A DNA stretch of 39,468 bases from Cytophagales bacterium (GCA_014376535.1 JACMRH010000315.1:1-39468), one strand, 5' to 3'. Positions 1-9,566 are shown, counted from the first letter of the stretch. Translations and numbers: made by a program. The notes: generated by a model from the sequence alone, not told the origin.

Positions 1-2
1 CT

Positions 3-287
3 AGCGAGAACAATGGTCCTTCAAAAGCAGAACTAGCTGAAATGGCCAATTTTGTAAAAACCCTGAATGTTTATCCAAACCCTAGTGTTGGCGAAATGAT
101 CGTTGACCTGAACGTTTCCACAGATGCGACTGTAGTTTTGGTAGATATGTTTGGTAAAGTAGCTGCTGAAAAACAAGTTTTTGCAGGTAGTAACTCTTTT
201 AAATTTGATGGATCAAACTTGCCAAAGGGAATTTATATTGTTAAGGTTCTTGGAACAGAATTAAGCAAATCTGTTTTGATAAAGTAG
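3..287 (+). CDS. C-terminal part of a T9SS type A sorting domain protein (5' end outside window)
   Basis: Frame is open upstream of the listed ATG (SENNGPSKAELAEMANFVKTLNVYPNPSVGEMIV...). It ends ...GIYIVKVLGTELSKSVLIK, a typical T9SS CTD with the VYPNP motif. Confidence 0.85.
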   Translation, partial: SENNGPSKAELAEMANFVKTLNVYPNPSVGEMIVDLNVSTDATVVLVDMFGKVAAEKQVFAGSNSFKFDGSNLPKGIYIVKVLGTELSKSVLIK

Positions 288-308
288 ATTCTTTAAAGTT
301 AGCAATGA

Positions 309-336
309 GGCCAGGGTCAAACCTGGCCTTTTTTTT
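309..336 (+). terminator. Rho-independent terminator
   Basis: GGCCAGG-gtcaaa-CCTGGCC perfect 7-bp stem followed by T8. Confidence 0.9.
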
Positions 337-501
337 GTGACTATTATGTTGTTCTTTTAGGTATGAAGTTTTATAATTAACGGATAATTTTTCTAAGTAT
401 TAAGATTTGTGTAATCTGGTACATAATGTGTAGATTTGATTTTATTTTGCTTATCGTTTACCATATTGAAGTAAAACAGATTAACAGTTAATTTTATAAG
501 A

Positions 502-1593
502 TTGCTTTTAAAAAGATTTATATCGATTTTTTTCTGTTTGTCAGGTTTCTATTTGGCTAATGGCCAAACTCACATGCTGATTGGTTCTGCAAGCGACATC
601 GCAACTGTGGGTAATGATTATTATTCCTGGTCAATAGGAGAGGTGATCGTATTCAATGATGATAACAGGCCTGAATTCATGGCGCAATCCATGCAGTCTT
701 ATATAAATCCTCCTAAGGAAGATTGTTTTACAATTAATGTTTCAAGTGCTAATTCAGTATTATGTACCGATGTTAATAGTTTAACAACAACCCTTACTTA
801 CAGTATTTCTAAGTTGCCTTTAACCAAATACGATACTGTACAATGGTATTTTGGTGAAAATGAAACCGGGGTGTATTCTAAAATTGTGGGTGCTACCGAC
901 ACCACTAATAAAATTTACAAACCTTATTTTCCAGGATATTATAAGCTATGTGCTGTAAGTAATGCACTGAATTGTAAAATTTGTTCAGGTCCGGTACCAG
1001 TTAAACTATCCAATACTATAGGTAATCCATATATAATTCCAGATGGATCACCAGCTAAAATACTGACATTCGTTTATAGTCCTGGTCCTGATATAACAGT
1101 TCAATGGTATGCTTACATTCCTGTTCTCAAGAAATATTTATTAATAGTGGGAGCGAATCAACCAGTTTTAAAAGTAAGGTATGACGGGGATTATATGGCA
1201 ATGGTGTTGTATGGCAATGATTGTAAATTAAGTGCTGCATCAGGAGTTTCCGGTTACAACAAACCACTATACAGGGCAACAGATACTAAAATTGACGGTA
1301 ACAACATTTATATTCCCGAGGAAACTGCTTACGCACATTCTGCTTTAAAAGTATTCCCTAATCCGGCTATCAATTCATTCACAATCCAATATGAATCTTC
1401 TAGTGAATTAGTTTCTAAGGCTCAGTTATATTCAAGTACAGGATTATCAGTAAAGGAAATAAAATTTAACGAAGGTGATAACTGGTCCAAAACAGCGATT
1501 GTGAATGCTGAAGATTTAAGTGCCGGTGTATATTTCCTCAAAATAAACGAAGGTGACAGGCAAATGGTAGAAAAAGTCGTTCTGCAGAAATAA
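502..1593 (+). CDS. Secreted protein with two Ig-like segments and T9SS C-terminal sorting domain (TTG start)
   Basis: Signal peptide MLLKRFISIFFCLSGFYLANGQ; C-terminus LKVFPNPAINSFTIQYESS...LSAGVYFLKINEGDRQMVEKVVLQK. Confidence 0.8.
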   Translation: MLLKRFISIFFCLSGFYLANGQTHMLIGSASDIATVGNDYYSWSIGEVIVFNDDNRPEFMAQSMQSYINPPKEDCFTINVSSANSVLCTDVNSLTTTLTYSISKLPLTKYDTVQWYFGENETGVYSKIVGATDTTNKIYKPYFPGYYKLCAVSNALNCKICSGPVPVKLSNTIGNPYIIPDGSPAKILTFVYSPGPDITVQWYAYIPVLKKYLLIVGANQPVLKVRYDGDYMAMVLYGNDCKLSAASGVSGYNKPLYRATDTKIDGNNIYIPEETAYAHSALKVFPNPAINSFTIQYESSSELVSKAQLYSSTGLSVKEIKFNEGDNWSKTAIVNAEDLSAGVYFLKINEGDRQMVEKVVLQK

Positions 1594-2523
1594 TTGGGAT
1601 TATTTAAATCAAATATCGGTCCGTATATCCTGCTTTTGGCGGGTTTAAGCTTGTTGCATAATTCCTGCAAACCTAAAAAACAGGAGATACCACCTTATGT
1701 AAGTGTTACTTTGGAAGTGAAGGATGAGAATAAACAGCCTGTACCTTCTGCTATAGCTTATCTGTATAACAGTACTGAAGCATATGCTGCTGCATATGCG
1801 AAGAGCTTACAGGGAATCTATGATGGCGCAGGCAGTATGCTAACAGGCTATGTTTTAAATGGTCAGCTGATTTTTCCTCAAATACCTTCTAATCAGCCAT
1901 ACTGGATCCTGATACATGACGATAGTCAAACCTTTAAACTTGACGGAGGGGATACAACAAATATTAAAATCCACCTCGACAATACCGGGGCAAATTATTT
2001 CATTGACAAATATCAAAATGGGACAAATATTTTAGCCAATATCAAATTAGAACCTGTGAATGCTTTAATTAAATTTTCGTCTATTGGTGCCGGTCCATTT
2101 ACTGTTGATGTTCAAAATAAGTACCCGTTTAGTTCAGCAACTCTTCCTGGATATTATGAGGTGAGAAAAGGTTCTGTACCTTATTTTGTAAGAGATAACA
2201 TGTGTATCTGGAATGGTGAAGTAAATGCAAAAGGAGGAGTTTTAACTACCGAACCTTTGGGTAAATGCAGTTATGCAGGTATTAGCTTTGAATATAAAGG
2301 CACTTTAGTGTCTGATACAATTTTTATTTATCTGGGACAAAATAAATCAACTCCAGTGGCTGTGTTATTACCATCTAAGCTGATCGATACAGCTTATGTA
2401 GGTACCTCACCTTATTATACATATTTCGCAGAAAATAAACACGGTCAGAAATGTGTTTGGGAGGGCCGAATTTCTCCGGTGAACAACAAAGTAACAAATG
2501 AAACTTTATTTGGATGTAAGTAG
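1594..2523 (+). CDS. Predicted lipoprotein with internal cysteine-bounded repeat (TTG start directly after preceding stop)
   Basis: N-terminus ILLLAGLSLLHNSC resembles an SPII lipobox. The start codon abuts the upstream stop (TAA-TTG). Confidence 0.65.
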   Translation: MGLFKSNIGPYILLLAGLSLLHNSCKPKKQEIPPYVSVTLEVKDENKQPVPSAIAYLYNSTEAYAAAYAKSLQGIYDGAGSMLTGYVLNGQLIFPQIPSNQPYWILIHDDSQTFKLDGGDTTNIKIHLDNTGANYFIDKYQNGTNILANIKLEPVNALIKFSSIGAGPFTVDVQNKYPFSSATLPGYYEVRKGSVPYFVRDNMCIWNGEVNAKGGVLTTEPLGKCSYAGISFEYKGTLVSDTIFIYLGQNKSTPVAVLLPSKLIDTAYVGTSPYYTYFAENKHGQKCVWEGRISPVNNKVTNETLFGCK

Positions 2524-2693
2524 CAATTTTTTGCCTTATTGACCATCCTCTTTACTTTTTACTTTTTAAACGATTAAAGCTCCGATTATTTCTGTATTAA
2601 ACTAAAATGATCTGATATCATTCGACCTAATTGAGAAGAAAGCTTGACTTGTTAAATTCTTGAATGTAGGTTGCCGTTCTTAAAAACACATCA

Positions 2694-2894
2694 ATGCCAT
2701 ACGTCAATATCAAGGTCACGAAAGAAGGTGTAACCAAAGACCAAAAAAGCCAGCTTATCGAAGGTGTTACAAAACTACTTCAAGACGTTTTAGGTAAAAA
2801 TCCGGCAACTACTTTTGTCATTACTGACGAAGTTGAAACTGATAATTGGGGAATAGCCGGTGAACAGGTTTCTGAAAGAAGAAAAAAGCAATAA
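2694..2894 (+). CDS. 4-oxalocrotonate tautomerase family protein
   Basis: 66 aa, MPYVNIKVTKEGVTKDQKSQLIEGVTKLLQDVLGK; N-terminal Pro after Met as in the tautomerase superfamily. Confidence 0.85.
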   Translation: MPYVNIKVTKEGVTKDQKSQLIEGVTKLLQDVLGKNPATTFVITDEVETDNWGIAGEQVSERRKKQ

Positions 2895-2900
2895 TGTAAT

Positions 2901-3269
2901 CTAGGATTTAGTCTTTATTAATCCAGTTTTATATAAACTTAGAGCATCATTGATTACCAATTTGATGTCTTCCATTGGTAAATCTTCATTTGGATCAATT
3001 AACATAATCTTCATTCTGGATCTGTTTTCTTTCAATAGAAATGGAAAATCCAATCTATTGCCTTCAACTATACCTATATAAGGCTGTTTGAATTTTTTAT
3101 GCTTCCATAAGTAAGCGAACATTTTTCCTTTGTAGCAAAAAAACGGCAATTTATACTTCCATTCTTCTTTTATATCTGCATCACAGGACAAGATGATGCT
3201 CCTCAAAGCAAGCAGACAGCTTTTTGTGGGTTCAGGTTGTTCCAGATAATATAATTCTATTGGTTTCAA
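2901..3269 (-). CDS. DUF1801 domain protein
   Basis: ADIKEEWKYKLPFFCYKGKMFAYLW...YIGIVEGNRL pattern of DUF1801/YdhG-like proteins. Confidence 0.65.
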   Translation of the reverse strand: MKPIELYYLEQPEPTKSCLLALRSIILSCDADIKEEWKYKLPFFCYKGKMFAYLWKHKKFKQPYIGIVEGNRLDFPFLLKENRSRMKIMLIDPNEDLPMEDIKLVINDALSLYKTGLIKTKS

Positions 3270-3322
3270 TAGCTTACCTTTTAATATTGGAATTGATTTT
3301 TAAAGATAAAGATTCAAGTGCA

Positions 3323-3349
3323 TTGCTTCACAAATACATCCTATATTTG
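3323..3349 (+). promoter_or_regulatory. Putative Bacteroidetes-type promoter for gldA
   Basis: TTG (3323-3325) and TATATTTG (3342-3349), matching the TAnnTTTG -7 consensus, just upstream of the gldA ATG. Spacing is slightly short. Confidence 0.4.
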
Positions 3350-3363
3350 CACACTTTTATACC

Positions 3364-4269
3364 ATGTCTGTCTCAGTTAACAATTTAAGCAAGCAATACG
3401 GAAAGCAATTAGTTGTTGATGATATTTCATTTCTGGCAGAAAAAGGCAAAATAACAGGTTTTCTTGGCCCAAATGGTGCCGGCAAAAGCACGACAATGAA
3501 AATTGCCACCTGTTTTATTCCTGCAACAAACGGGACTGTTGAAATTGAAGGATTGAACGTAAATAACAATCCAATTGAAATAAAAAGGAAAATTGGTTAC
3601 CTGCCTGAACATAATCCTTTATACCTGGATATGTATGTGCTTGAATCATTAGAGTTTACTGCTTCGTTATACGGCCAGAGAAATAACAAGGCAAGAATAG
3701 CTTCTGTTATTGAACAGGTCGGATTAGGAAAGGAACAAGGAAAGAAAGTAGGTCAACTCTCAAAAGGTTACAGACAAAGGGTCGGTTTAGCACAAGCTAT
3801 CATTCATGATCCTGAAGTACTTATTTTAGATGAACCACTTACTGGTCTGGATCCCAACCAGATAGTAGAAATAAGATCCTTAATTAAGGATCTTGGAAAG
3901 AATAAAACTGTGATTTTTTCAACACACATCATGCAGGAAGTTCAGTACTTGTGCGATAAAGTTATAATTATCAATAAAGGAAAAATCGTAGCAGATAAGT
4001 CCTTAAGTGATTTGCAGTTAAGTGATGATAATTCTAAGATCGTATTGGTTGAATTTGGAAAGAGTTTTGATAGCCAATCATTAAATTCTTTAAAAGGAGT
4101 TATCAGTGTGATAACTCAATCTATAACTCATGCAAAGATCACTTATTCACCTGAACACGATATTCGACCGGATCTTTTTAACTGGGCACAACAAAACAAC
4201 AATGCTATTCTAAGCCTTAGAGCCCAAGAAGAGTCTCTCGAAACCATTTTTCAAAAGCTTACATCTTAG
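3364..4269 (+). CDS. gldA: Gliding motility-associated ABC transporter ATP-binding protein GldA
   Basis: Walker A GPNGAGKST, signature LSKGYRQRVGLAQA, Walker B VLILDEP; followed by gldF and gldG. Confidence 0.88.
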   Translation: MSVSVNNLSKQYGKQLVVDDISFLAEKGKITGFLGPNGAGKSTTMKIATCFIPATNGTVEIEGLNVNNNPIEIKRKIGYLPEHNPLYLDMYVLESLEFTASLYGQRNNKARIASVIEQVGLGKEQGKKVGQLSKGYRQRVGLAQAIIHDPEVLILDEPLTGLDPNQIVEIRSLIKDLGKNKTVIFSTHIMQEVQYLCDKVIIINKGKIVADKSLSDLQLSDDNSKIVLVEFGKSFDSQSLNSLKGVISVITQSITHAKITYSPEHDIRPDLFNWAQQNNNAILSLRAQEESLETIFQKLTS

Positions 4270-4275
4270 TGTTAA

Positions 4276-5007
4276 ATGTTTTCAATCTTAAAAAAAGAAA
4301 TTAACAGCTTTCTGTTTTCCCTGATCGGGTTTATAGTAGTTCTTGTATTTTTGGTAACCAATGGATTGTTTATCTGGGTGTTACCTGATACAAATTTATT
4401 TGATAATGGGTTTGCAACACTTGATACTTTCTTTAACATAGCCCCATTTCTTTTCCTGTTTTTGGTACCTGCGATCACCATGAAATCTTTTGCTGAAGAA
4501 AGAAAAAGTGGAACAATTGAGTTGTTATTTACAAAGCCTATAAACGATATTGAAATTGTTTTAGGTAAGTATTTTGCTTGTGTATTGTTGGTGCTAATTT
4601 CCCTTTTGCCAACCCTGATTTATTATGTCTCGGTTTATAATTTGGGCAATCCAATTGGAAATATTGATTCTGCAGGCTTTTTTGGGTCTTTTCTCGGGCT
4701 TTTTCTATTAGGGTCTGTGTTCGTGTCAATTGGAATCTTTTGTTCATCACTTACTGATAATCAAATAGTAGCATTTATTTTATCTCTTATTATTTCTTAT
4801 CTTTTCTATCAGGGATTTGATCTATTGTCTGGCATTGCAGAAAAGGGAAGTCTTACTATCTTGATAAGTCAATTTGGGATCCAATACCATTACCTGTCAT
4901 TTAGCAAAGGCCTGGTTGATTCAAGAGACCTGATCTATTTCATTTCCATAATTTTGTTTTTTGTTTTTGCCACAAGGCTGAAACTGGAAAGCAGAAACTG
5001 GCAATAG
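4276..5007 (+). CDS. gldF: Gliding motility-associated ABC transporter permease GldF
   Basis: Multi-TM ABC-2 type permease (PAITMKSFAEERKSGTIELLFTKPI) between gldA and gldG. Confidence 0.88.
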   Translation: MFSILKKEINSFLFSLIGFIVVLVFLVTNGLFIWVLPDTNLFDNGFATLDTFFNIAPFLFLFLVPAITMKSFAEERKSGTIELLFTKPINDIEIVLGKYFACVLLVLISLLPTLIYYVSVYNLGNPIGNIDSAGFFGSFLGLFLLGSVFVSIGIFCSSLTDNQIVAFILSLIISYLFYQGFDLLSGIAEKGSLTILISQFGIQYHYLSFSKGLVDSRDLIYFISIILFFVFATRLKLESRNWQ

Positions 5008-5026
5008 AATGCTTTAAGAAATTAAA

Positions 5027-6691
5027 ATGCACCTTAAGAAAAGTTTAAAAAGTGTTTTTCTTTTAATACTAATCCTGATTGTCCTTCAGGTGATCTCTTA
5101 TAATTACTTTTTTCGGATTGACCTTACAGAAGATAAAAGACATACTATATCTCCTGCCACAAAGGCAGTTTTACGAGAACTGAAAGAGGCAGTATTGATT
5201 AAAGTTTATTTAGAAGGCGAGCTCCCAGCGGGATTCCGACAGCTAAAAACGTCTATCCTCGAAACCCTCAATGAATTTCAGGTTTATGGAAAAGCAAATA
5301 TTCAATTTGAATTTATTGACCCTGAATTAATTACAGATAATAAAAATAAGAATGAGTTTATGATATCAATGGCTGAAAAAGGGATTCAGCCAACCAATAT
5401 TTTTATAAAGGAGCAAGGACAAAAAATTGAAAAATTGATTTTTCCTGGTGCTACAATCTCTTATCTGGGTAAAGAAAGAGGAGTGATGCTTTTGAAAGGT
5501 AGTTCATCAACAGAACCTACAGAAATTCTAAATCAATCAGCAGAAAATATAGAGTATGAATTAGTTTCAGCCATTAAAAGCCTTTCAACAGATAAGAGAA
5601 AGAGGATAGCCATTTTAACGGGCCATGGTGAACCAGAGAGTGTAATGTTCTCTGATCTTGCTTCTACTTTAAAAGAAAGTTATGAGGTCAAAAGATTAGA
5701 TATTACCAAAACAGATTGGATCAGAAATTATGATGCAATTATTTTGGCACAACCTACCCAATTGTTTAATGAAGGCGATATCCTAAAAATTGATCAGTTT
5801 ATAATGCGCGGTGGTAAGGCAATGTTCCTAATCGATCCTATTCGTATAAAACTTGACAGCATGGGTAGCCGTGGCACTTTTATATTCCCCTATGAATTAG
5901 GGCTTGACGACATGCTATTTAAATATGGCATCAGGTTAAATAAAAACTTAATTCAGGACCTTTATTGTACTAAAATACCCATGACCGTGGGAAATCTTGG
6001 AGACAAACCTCGTATTGAACTCGTTCCCTGGACATTCTTTCCATTATTAAACAATTACACCAAACATCCTTTAACAAAGTCTCTTGATGCTGTTCAGGCT
6101 AAGTTCCTAAGTTCTTTGGATACTGTTAAAGCTGTAGGAATACGAAAGACTCCCATATTATCTACTTCAGAATATACCAAAATCACTTCAGTTTTAGGCA
6201 ATGTTGATTTAAACCAAATGAGGAATGATCCGAATCCTAAGAATTTTATAGGGGGAAGTAAAACTATTTGCTATTTGCTTGAAGGCAAATTTAAATCCGT
6301 ATTTGCCGGAAGGCCAGGTGAAAAGCCACAAGGATTTATGCCTGAAGGAATTCCAGGAGCTATTTTAGTAATGTCTGATGGAGATGTAGCCTTGAATGAT
6401 TTAAATCCAAAAAGCAAAGAACCATTGCCTTTAGGGTTTGATCCATATCAAAGAAGAACTTATTCAAATAAAGATTTTCTTGTGAATAGTCTAAACTATA
6501 TGCTTGATGAAAATGGACTTATAGGTGTTAAAAACAAAGAATTGGCATTAAGGCCACTGGACAAAGCTAAAGTAAAGGAACAACGATTAAAATACCAGGT
6601 AATTAATGTTATAGCTCCTTCTTTAGCAGCTTTAATTTTTTGGGTATCGCTGGGGTATTTCAGAAAGAGAAAGATGACAAAAGTTCTTTAA
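5027..6691 (+). CDS. gldG: Gliding motility-associated ABC transporter substrate-binding protein GldG
   Basis: RIDLTEDKRHTISPATKAVLREL N-terminal motif, C-terminal TM helix, operon context. Confidence 0.88.
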   Translation: MHLKKSLKSVFLLILILIVLQVISYNYFFRIDLTEDKRHTISPATKAVLRELKEAVLIKVYLEGELPAGFRQLKTSILETLNEFQVYGKANIQFEFIDPELITDNKNKNEFMISMAEKGIQPTNIFIKEQGQKIEKLIFPGATISYLGKERGVMLLKGSSSTEPTEILNQSAENIEYELVSAIKSLSTDKRKRIAILTGHGEPESVMFSDLASTLKESYEVKRLDITKTDWIRNYDAIILAQPTQLFNEGDILKIDQFIMRGGKAMFLIDPIRIKLDSMGSRGTFIFPYELGLDDMLFKYGIRLNKNLIQDLYCTKIPMTVGNLGDKPRIELVPWTFFPLLNNYTKHPLTKSLDAVQAKFLSSLDTVKAVGIRKTPILSTSEYTKITSVLGNVDLNQMRNDPNPKNFIGGSKTICYLLEGKFKSVFAGRPGEKPQGFMPEGIPGAILVMSDGDVALNDLNPKSKEPLPLGFDPYQRRTYSNKDFLVNSLNYMLDENGLIGVKNKELALRPLDKAKVKEQRLKYQVINVIAPSLAALIFWVSLGYFRKRKMTKVL

Positions 6692-6707
6692 TCTTAGTTT
6701 AAAGAAC
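6683..6707. terminator. Stem-loop shared by convergent gldG and chrA 3' ends
   Basis: GTTCTTTAA-tcttagt-TTAAAGAAC, perfect 9-bp inverted repeat covering both stop codons; no strong T-tract. Confidence 0.4.
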
Positions 6708-7874
6708 AAAGCCAGCAACAAGACCTCCTAAAATAATAATAGGATGAGGTATTACATCCCAAAGCAATAATAATAAGGTAACAAACACTACGATGTAATT
6801 TAGTGGGTCAGGAGGTACCTGGTAAAACATGGCAATTGCCGAAGATATTACAAGCCCTGAACTTACACCATTTATACCTTCCAAAGATGCTTTAATTCCC
6901 CGATACCTCTTTAAGCTAGTCCAAAATCTGATTACAAAGAATATCAGAAACGTTCCTGGCAAAAATATTCCTGCCGCAGAAATAAAGGCCCCAAGCAACT
7001 GCCCAGACAATCCCTGGTCGCGGAAGATTAGAACCCCGATATAAGAACAAAATGAGAAAACTGGTCCTGGAACTGCCTGTGCCAATGAATAACCTGAGAA
7101 AAACTCCTGTGCTGTCAGTAAGTGTTTAAACTCAACAAATTCCTTATACATAAGTGGAATAAGCACCTGCCCACCACCAAAAATCAGGCTGCCGTTACGG
7201 TAAAAGTTTTCAAAAACCCTAAAGTAAAGTGAATGTGTTATCGCACCCAAGCCAGCCGCTACAATAAACACTCCTATGAACAAGTAAAAATTAGCCCATT
7301 CTATTTTAACAGGAATTTTATCTTCAACTGGTTGATTTTGGTAGTTAATAGCAGTAATCAATCCCCCTGCCAGCAAGAGTAATGGCAAAATCCATGGTGT
7401 ACCATAAATGTATGATATAAAGGAAGATACGACCATAAGAGTTACGCCAATTCTTGTTGTAACAACTTTGCTACTTATCATATATGCTGCATATGCCACA
7501 AACCCTATTGCCATTGGTTGTATATATCGCGTGAATTGCATAGAGATATTATGGTCCTCAAGGAAAGTGACAAATATTGCCGCTGTTGTCATTATTGTTA
7601 GAGCTGGTAAGCACCAGATAAGCAAAGTTGCATATGCTAGTTTGGCACCTCCAACCCTAAATCCTATTGCCGTAATCGTTTGTGTTGAAGTAGGTCCGGG
7701 CAATATTTGGCATAAGGCATTTAATTCAAATAATTCTTCTTCAGTAATATAATTACGCTTTTGCACCATAATCTTAAGGAGCATGGCAATATGTGCTTGT
7801 GGGCCTCCGAAAGCAGTTACAGCAAGAAAAAATACATCACGTAAAAATATTAAGTATCGCTTTCGTATAAACAC
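6699..7874 (-). CDS. chrA: ChrA family chromate transporter
   Basis: Two-half architecture with FGGPQAHIAML and FGGGQVLIPLM motifs plus LPGPTSTQ / VPGPVFSF. Confidence 0.85.
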   Translation of the reverse strand: MFIRKRYLIFLRDVFFLAVTAFGGPQAHIAMLLKIMVQKRNYITEEELFELNALCQILPGPTSTQTITAIGFRVGGAKLAYATLLIWCLPALTIMTTAAIFVTFLEDHNISMQFTRYIQPMAIGFVAYAAYMISSKVVTTRIGVTLMVVSSFISYIYGTPWILPLLLLAGGLITAINYQNQPVEDKIPVKIEWANFYLFIGVFIVAAGLGAITHSLYFRVFENFYRNGSLIFGGGQVLIPLMYKEFVEFKHLLTAQEFFSGYSLAQAVPGPVFSFCSYIGVLIFRDQGLSGQLLGAFISAAGIFLPGTFLIFFVIRFWTSLKRYRGIKASLEGINGVSSGLVISSAIAMFYQVPPDPLNYIVVFVTLLLLLWDVIPHPIIILGGLVAGFVL

Positions 7875-8145
7875 AATGTTATGAAAATTTATGATCTATT
7901 ATTAGGATAAATAATAATGATTTTACTTAAGTTTAAAGTTAAGAACGAATTTTTTATATAAAACTTAGAATGTTGCCAATTAAGGTCGAATTAATACTTT
8001 CCTGTTTTAATTACCTTAGGTTCAAAACATTAAACGTATGATTGACGCCTTTTGAAATAGAATATTCACACCCGTGTTTATTAATAGCATATGTACATAG
8101 ATTACAATTTGAACTAGGCTTTGTTTTGTTTTACTTTGCAACTTA

Positions 8146-8835
8146 ATGATAGCAAAATCCACCCATAAACTGGTATTAGTTCCAACTCCAATAGGCAACC
8201 TTGAAGACATTACTTTGAGAGCTATTAGAACTTTACAAGAAGCAGACCTTATTTTGGCTGAAGATACCAGAACTTCCGGAATACTGCTTAAACATTTGAA
8301 AATCAGTAGACCACTTCAAAGTTATCATGTTCATAACGAACATAAAACAGTTATTTCAATTATTGATAAAATAGAGAAAGGACAAAAAGTCGCCCTGATT
8401 TCTGATGCCGGTACTCCCGCAATTTCTGATCCAGGGTTCCTTTTGGTAAGAGAATGTTTAAAGCAAGGTATAGAAGTAGAGTGTTTACCAGGCCCAACAG
8501 CATTTGTTCCTGCATTAGTAAATTCAGGATTGCCCTGCGATAGTTTTGTTTTTGAAGGGTTTCTACCACAAAAAAAAGGAAGACAAACCATGATTGAAGG
8601 TTTGAAAGATGAAACCCGAACAATGGTTTTTTACGAGTCACCATACAGGGTGGTAAAGGCTTTAGAACAATTTATAGAACATTTTGGTCCAGACAGAAAA
8701 GTTTCTCTTTCCAGGGAATTGTCAAAATTATATGAAGAAACCATAAGAGGATCTTTAACTGAAGCACTTGCACACTTCAAACTTAAAGAACCGAAAGGTG
8801 AATTTGTAATAGTGGTGGCCGGGAAAAGTACTTAG
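8146..8835 (+). CDS. rsmI: 16S rRNA (cytidine(1402)-2'-O)-methyltransferase
   Basis: LVLVPTPIGNLEDITLRAIRTLQEADLILAEDTRTSGILLKHL...ISDAGTPAISDPGF. Confidence 0.95.
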   Translation: MIAKSTHKLVLVPTPIGNLEDITLRAIRTLQEADLILAEDTRTSGILLKHLKISRPLQSYHVHNEHKTVISIIDKIEKGQKVALISDAGTPAISDPGFLLVRECLKQGIEVECLPGPTAFVPALVNSGLPCDSFVFEGFLPQKKGRQTMIEGLKDETRTMVFYESPYRVVKALEQFIEHFGPDRKVSLSRELSKLYEETIRGSLTEALAHFKLKEPKGEFVIVVAGKST

Positions 8836-8922
8836 TACATAGTATTTAGTCCTTAGAATTTACATCAAAAATTATTGAATAGGGAACAGTACTAAGTACT
8901 AAGTACCAAATACTTAATACTA
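8827..8922. repeat. Heptameric repeat island: two oppositely oriented degenerate clusters
   Basis: AGTACTT AGTACAT AGTATTT AGTCCTT AGAATTT (8827-8861) and AGTACTA AGTACTA AGTACCA AATACTT AATACTA (8888-8922). Confidence 0.8.
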
Positions 8923-8927
8923 ATTAA

Positions 8928-9566
8928 ATGGAAATCAACCCGGTAATAATTTTTGGCTCTAAGGAGATAGGCCAGATAGCTTTAGAAATTTGTAACAGTA
9001 ATGAACTTCTAGTGTTTTGCTTGCTAGATGATGACAAAAAAGAACAAAAAAAGGAATACGGACTTGTCACGGTAATGGGAGGAACTGACGATGAAGAATA
9101 TTTAAAGTTAATAGGCAAAAAATGTGACGCTTTTATAGCTGTAGATAACTTAAAAGAAAGAAGGTTCCTGGCCGAAATGCTTGAAGAGGAAAAAAAAGTT
9201 AAACCTGTTACTATTTTGCATAAGCAGGTAGTACTATCAGAATCTGCAAAACTTGGTGATGGAACTTTAATTAATGCTGGTTCGGTTATTGGAACCAATG
9301 CGATTGTGGGTGATAATTGTATCATTCAAAATAGGGTAGTAGTTGAAGCCTTCGCAGAAATACAGGACTTTGTACACCTTTGTTCCGGGGTTATTGTTGG
9401 ACAGGGAGCCGTAGTTGAAGAAGGTGCATTTATTGGAACTGGAGCTATAATTGTACCAGGTATTCGTGTAGGAAAAAATTCAAGAGTAGGGGCGGGATCA
9501 TTAGTTGCAGCAAATGTAAAAGCCGGAAAAACAGTTTTTGGAAACCCTGCAACAGAAGTAAAATAA
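8928..9566 (+). CDS. NeuD/PglD-like sugar O-acyltransferase (left-handed beta-helix)
   Basis: N-terminal nucleotide-binding-like fold (VIIFGSKEIGQIALEIC) then hexapeptide repeats ending GNPATEVK. Confidence 0.8.
   Translation: MEINPVIIFGSKEIGQIALEICNSNELLVFCLLDDDKKEQKKEYGLVTVMGGTDDEEYLKLIGKKCDAFIAVDNLKERRFLAEMLEEEKKVKPVTILHKQVVLSESAKLGDGTLINAGSVIGTNAIVGDNCIIQNRVVVEAFAEIQDFVHLCSGVIVGQGAVVEEGAFIGTGAIIVPGIRVGKNSRVGAGSLVAANVKAGKTVFGNPATEVK

Noticed and set aside
7408-7752. 114-aa plus-strand ORF
   Set aside because: Antisense to chrA; hydrophobic character mirrors the TM codons of the real gene.
8022-8210. 62-aa minus-strand ORF overlapping the rsmI start
   Set aside because: No family resemblance and overlaps the rsmI promoter and 5' coding region.
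8331-8644. Two minus-strand ORFs inside rsmI
   Set aside because: Antisense to a confidently identified conserved gene; no domain evidence.
8827-8922. Possible CRISPR-like array
   Set aside because: Units are 7 bp and directly contiguous, with no spacers and no cas genes.
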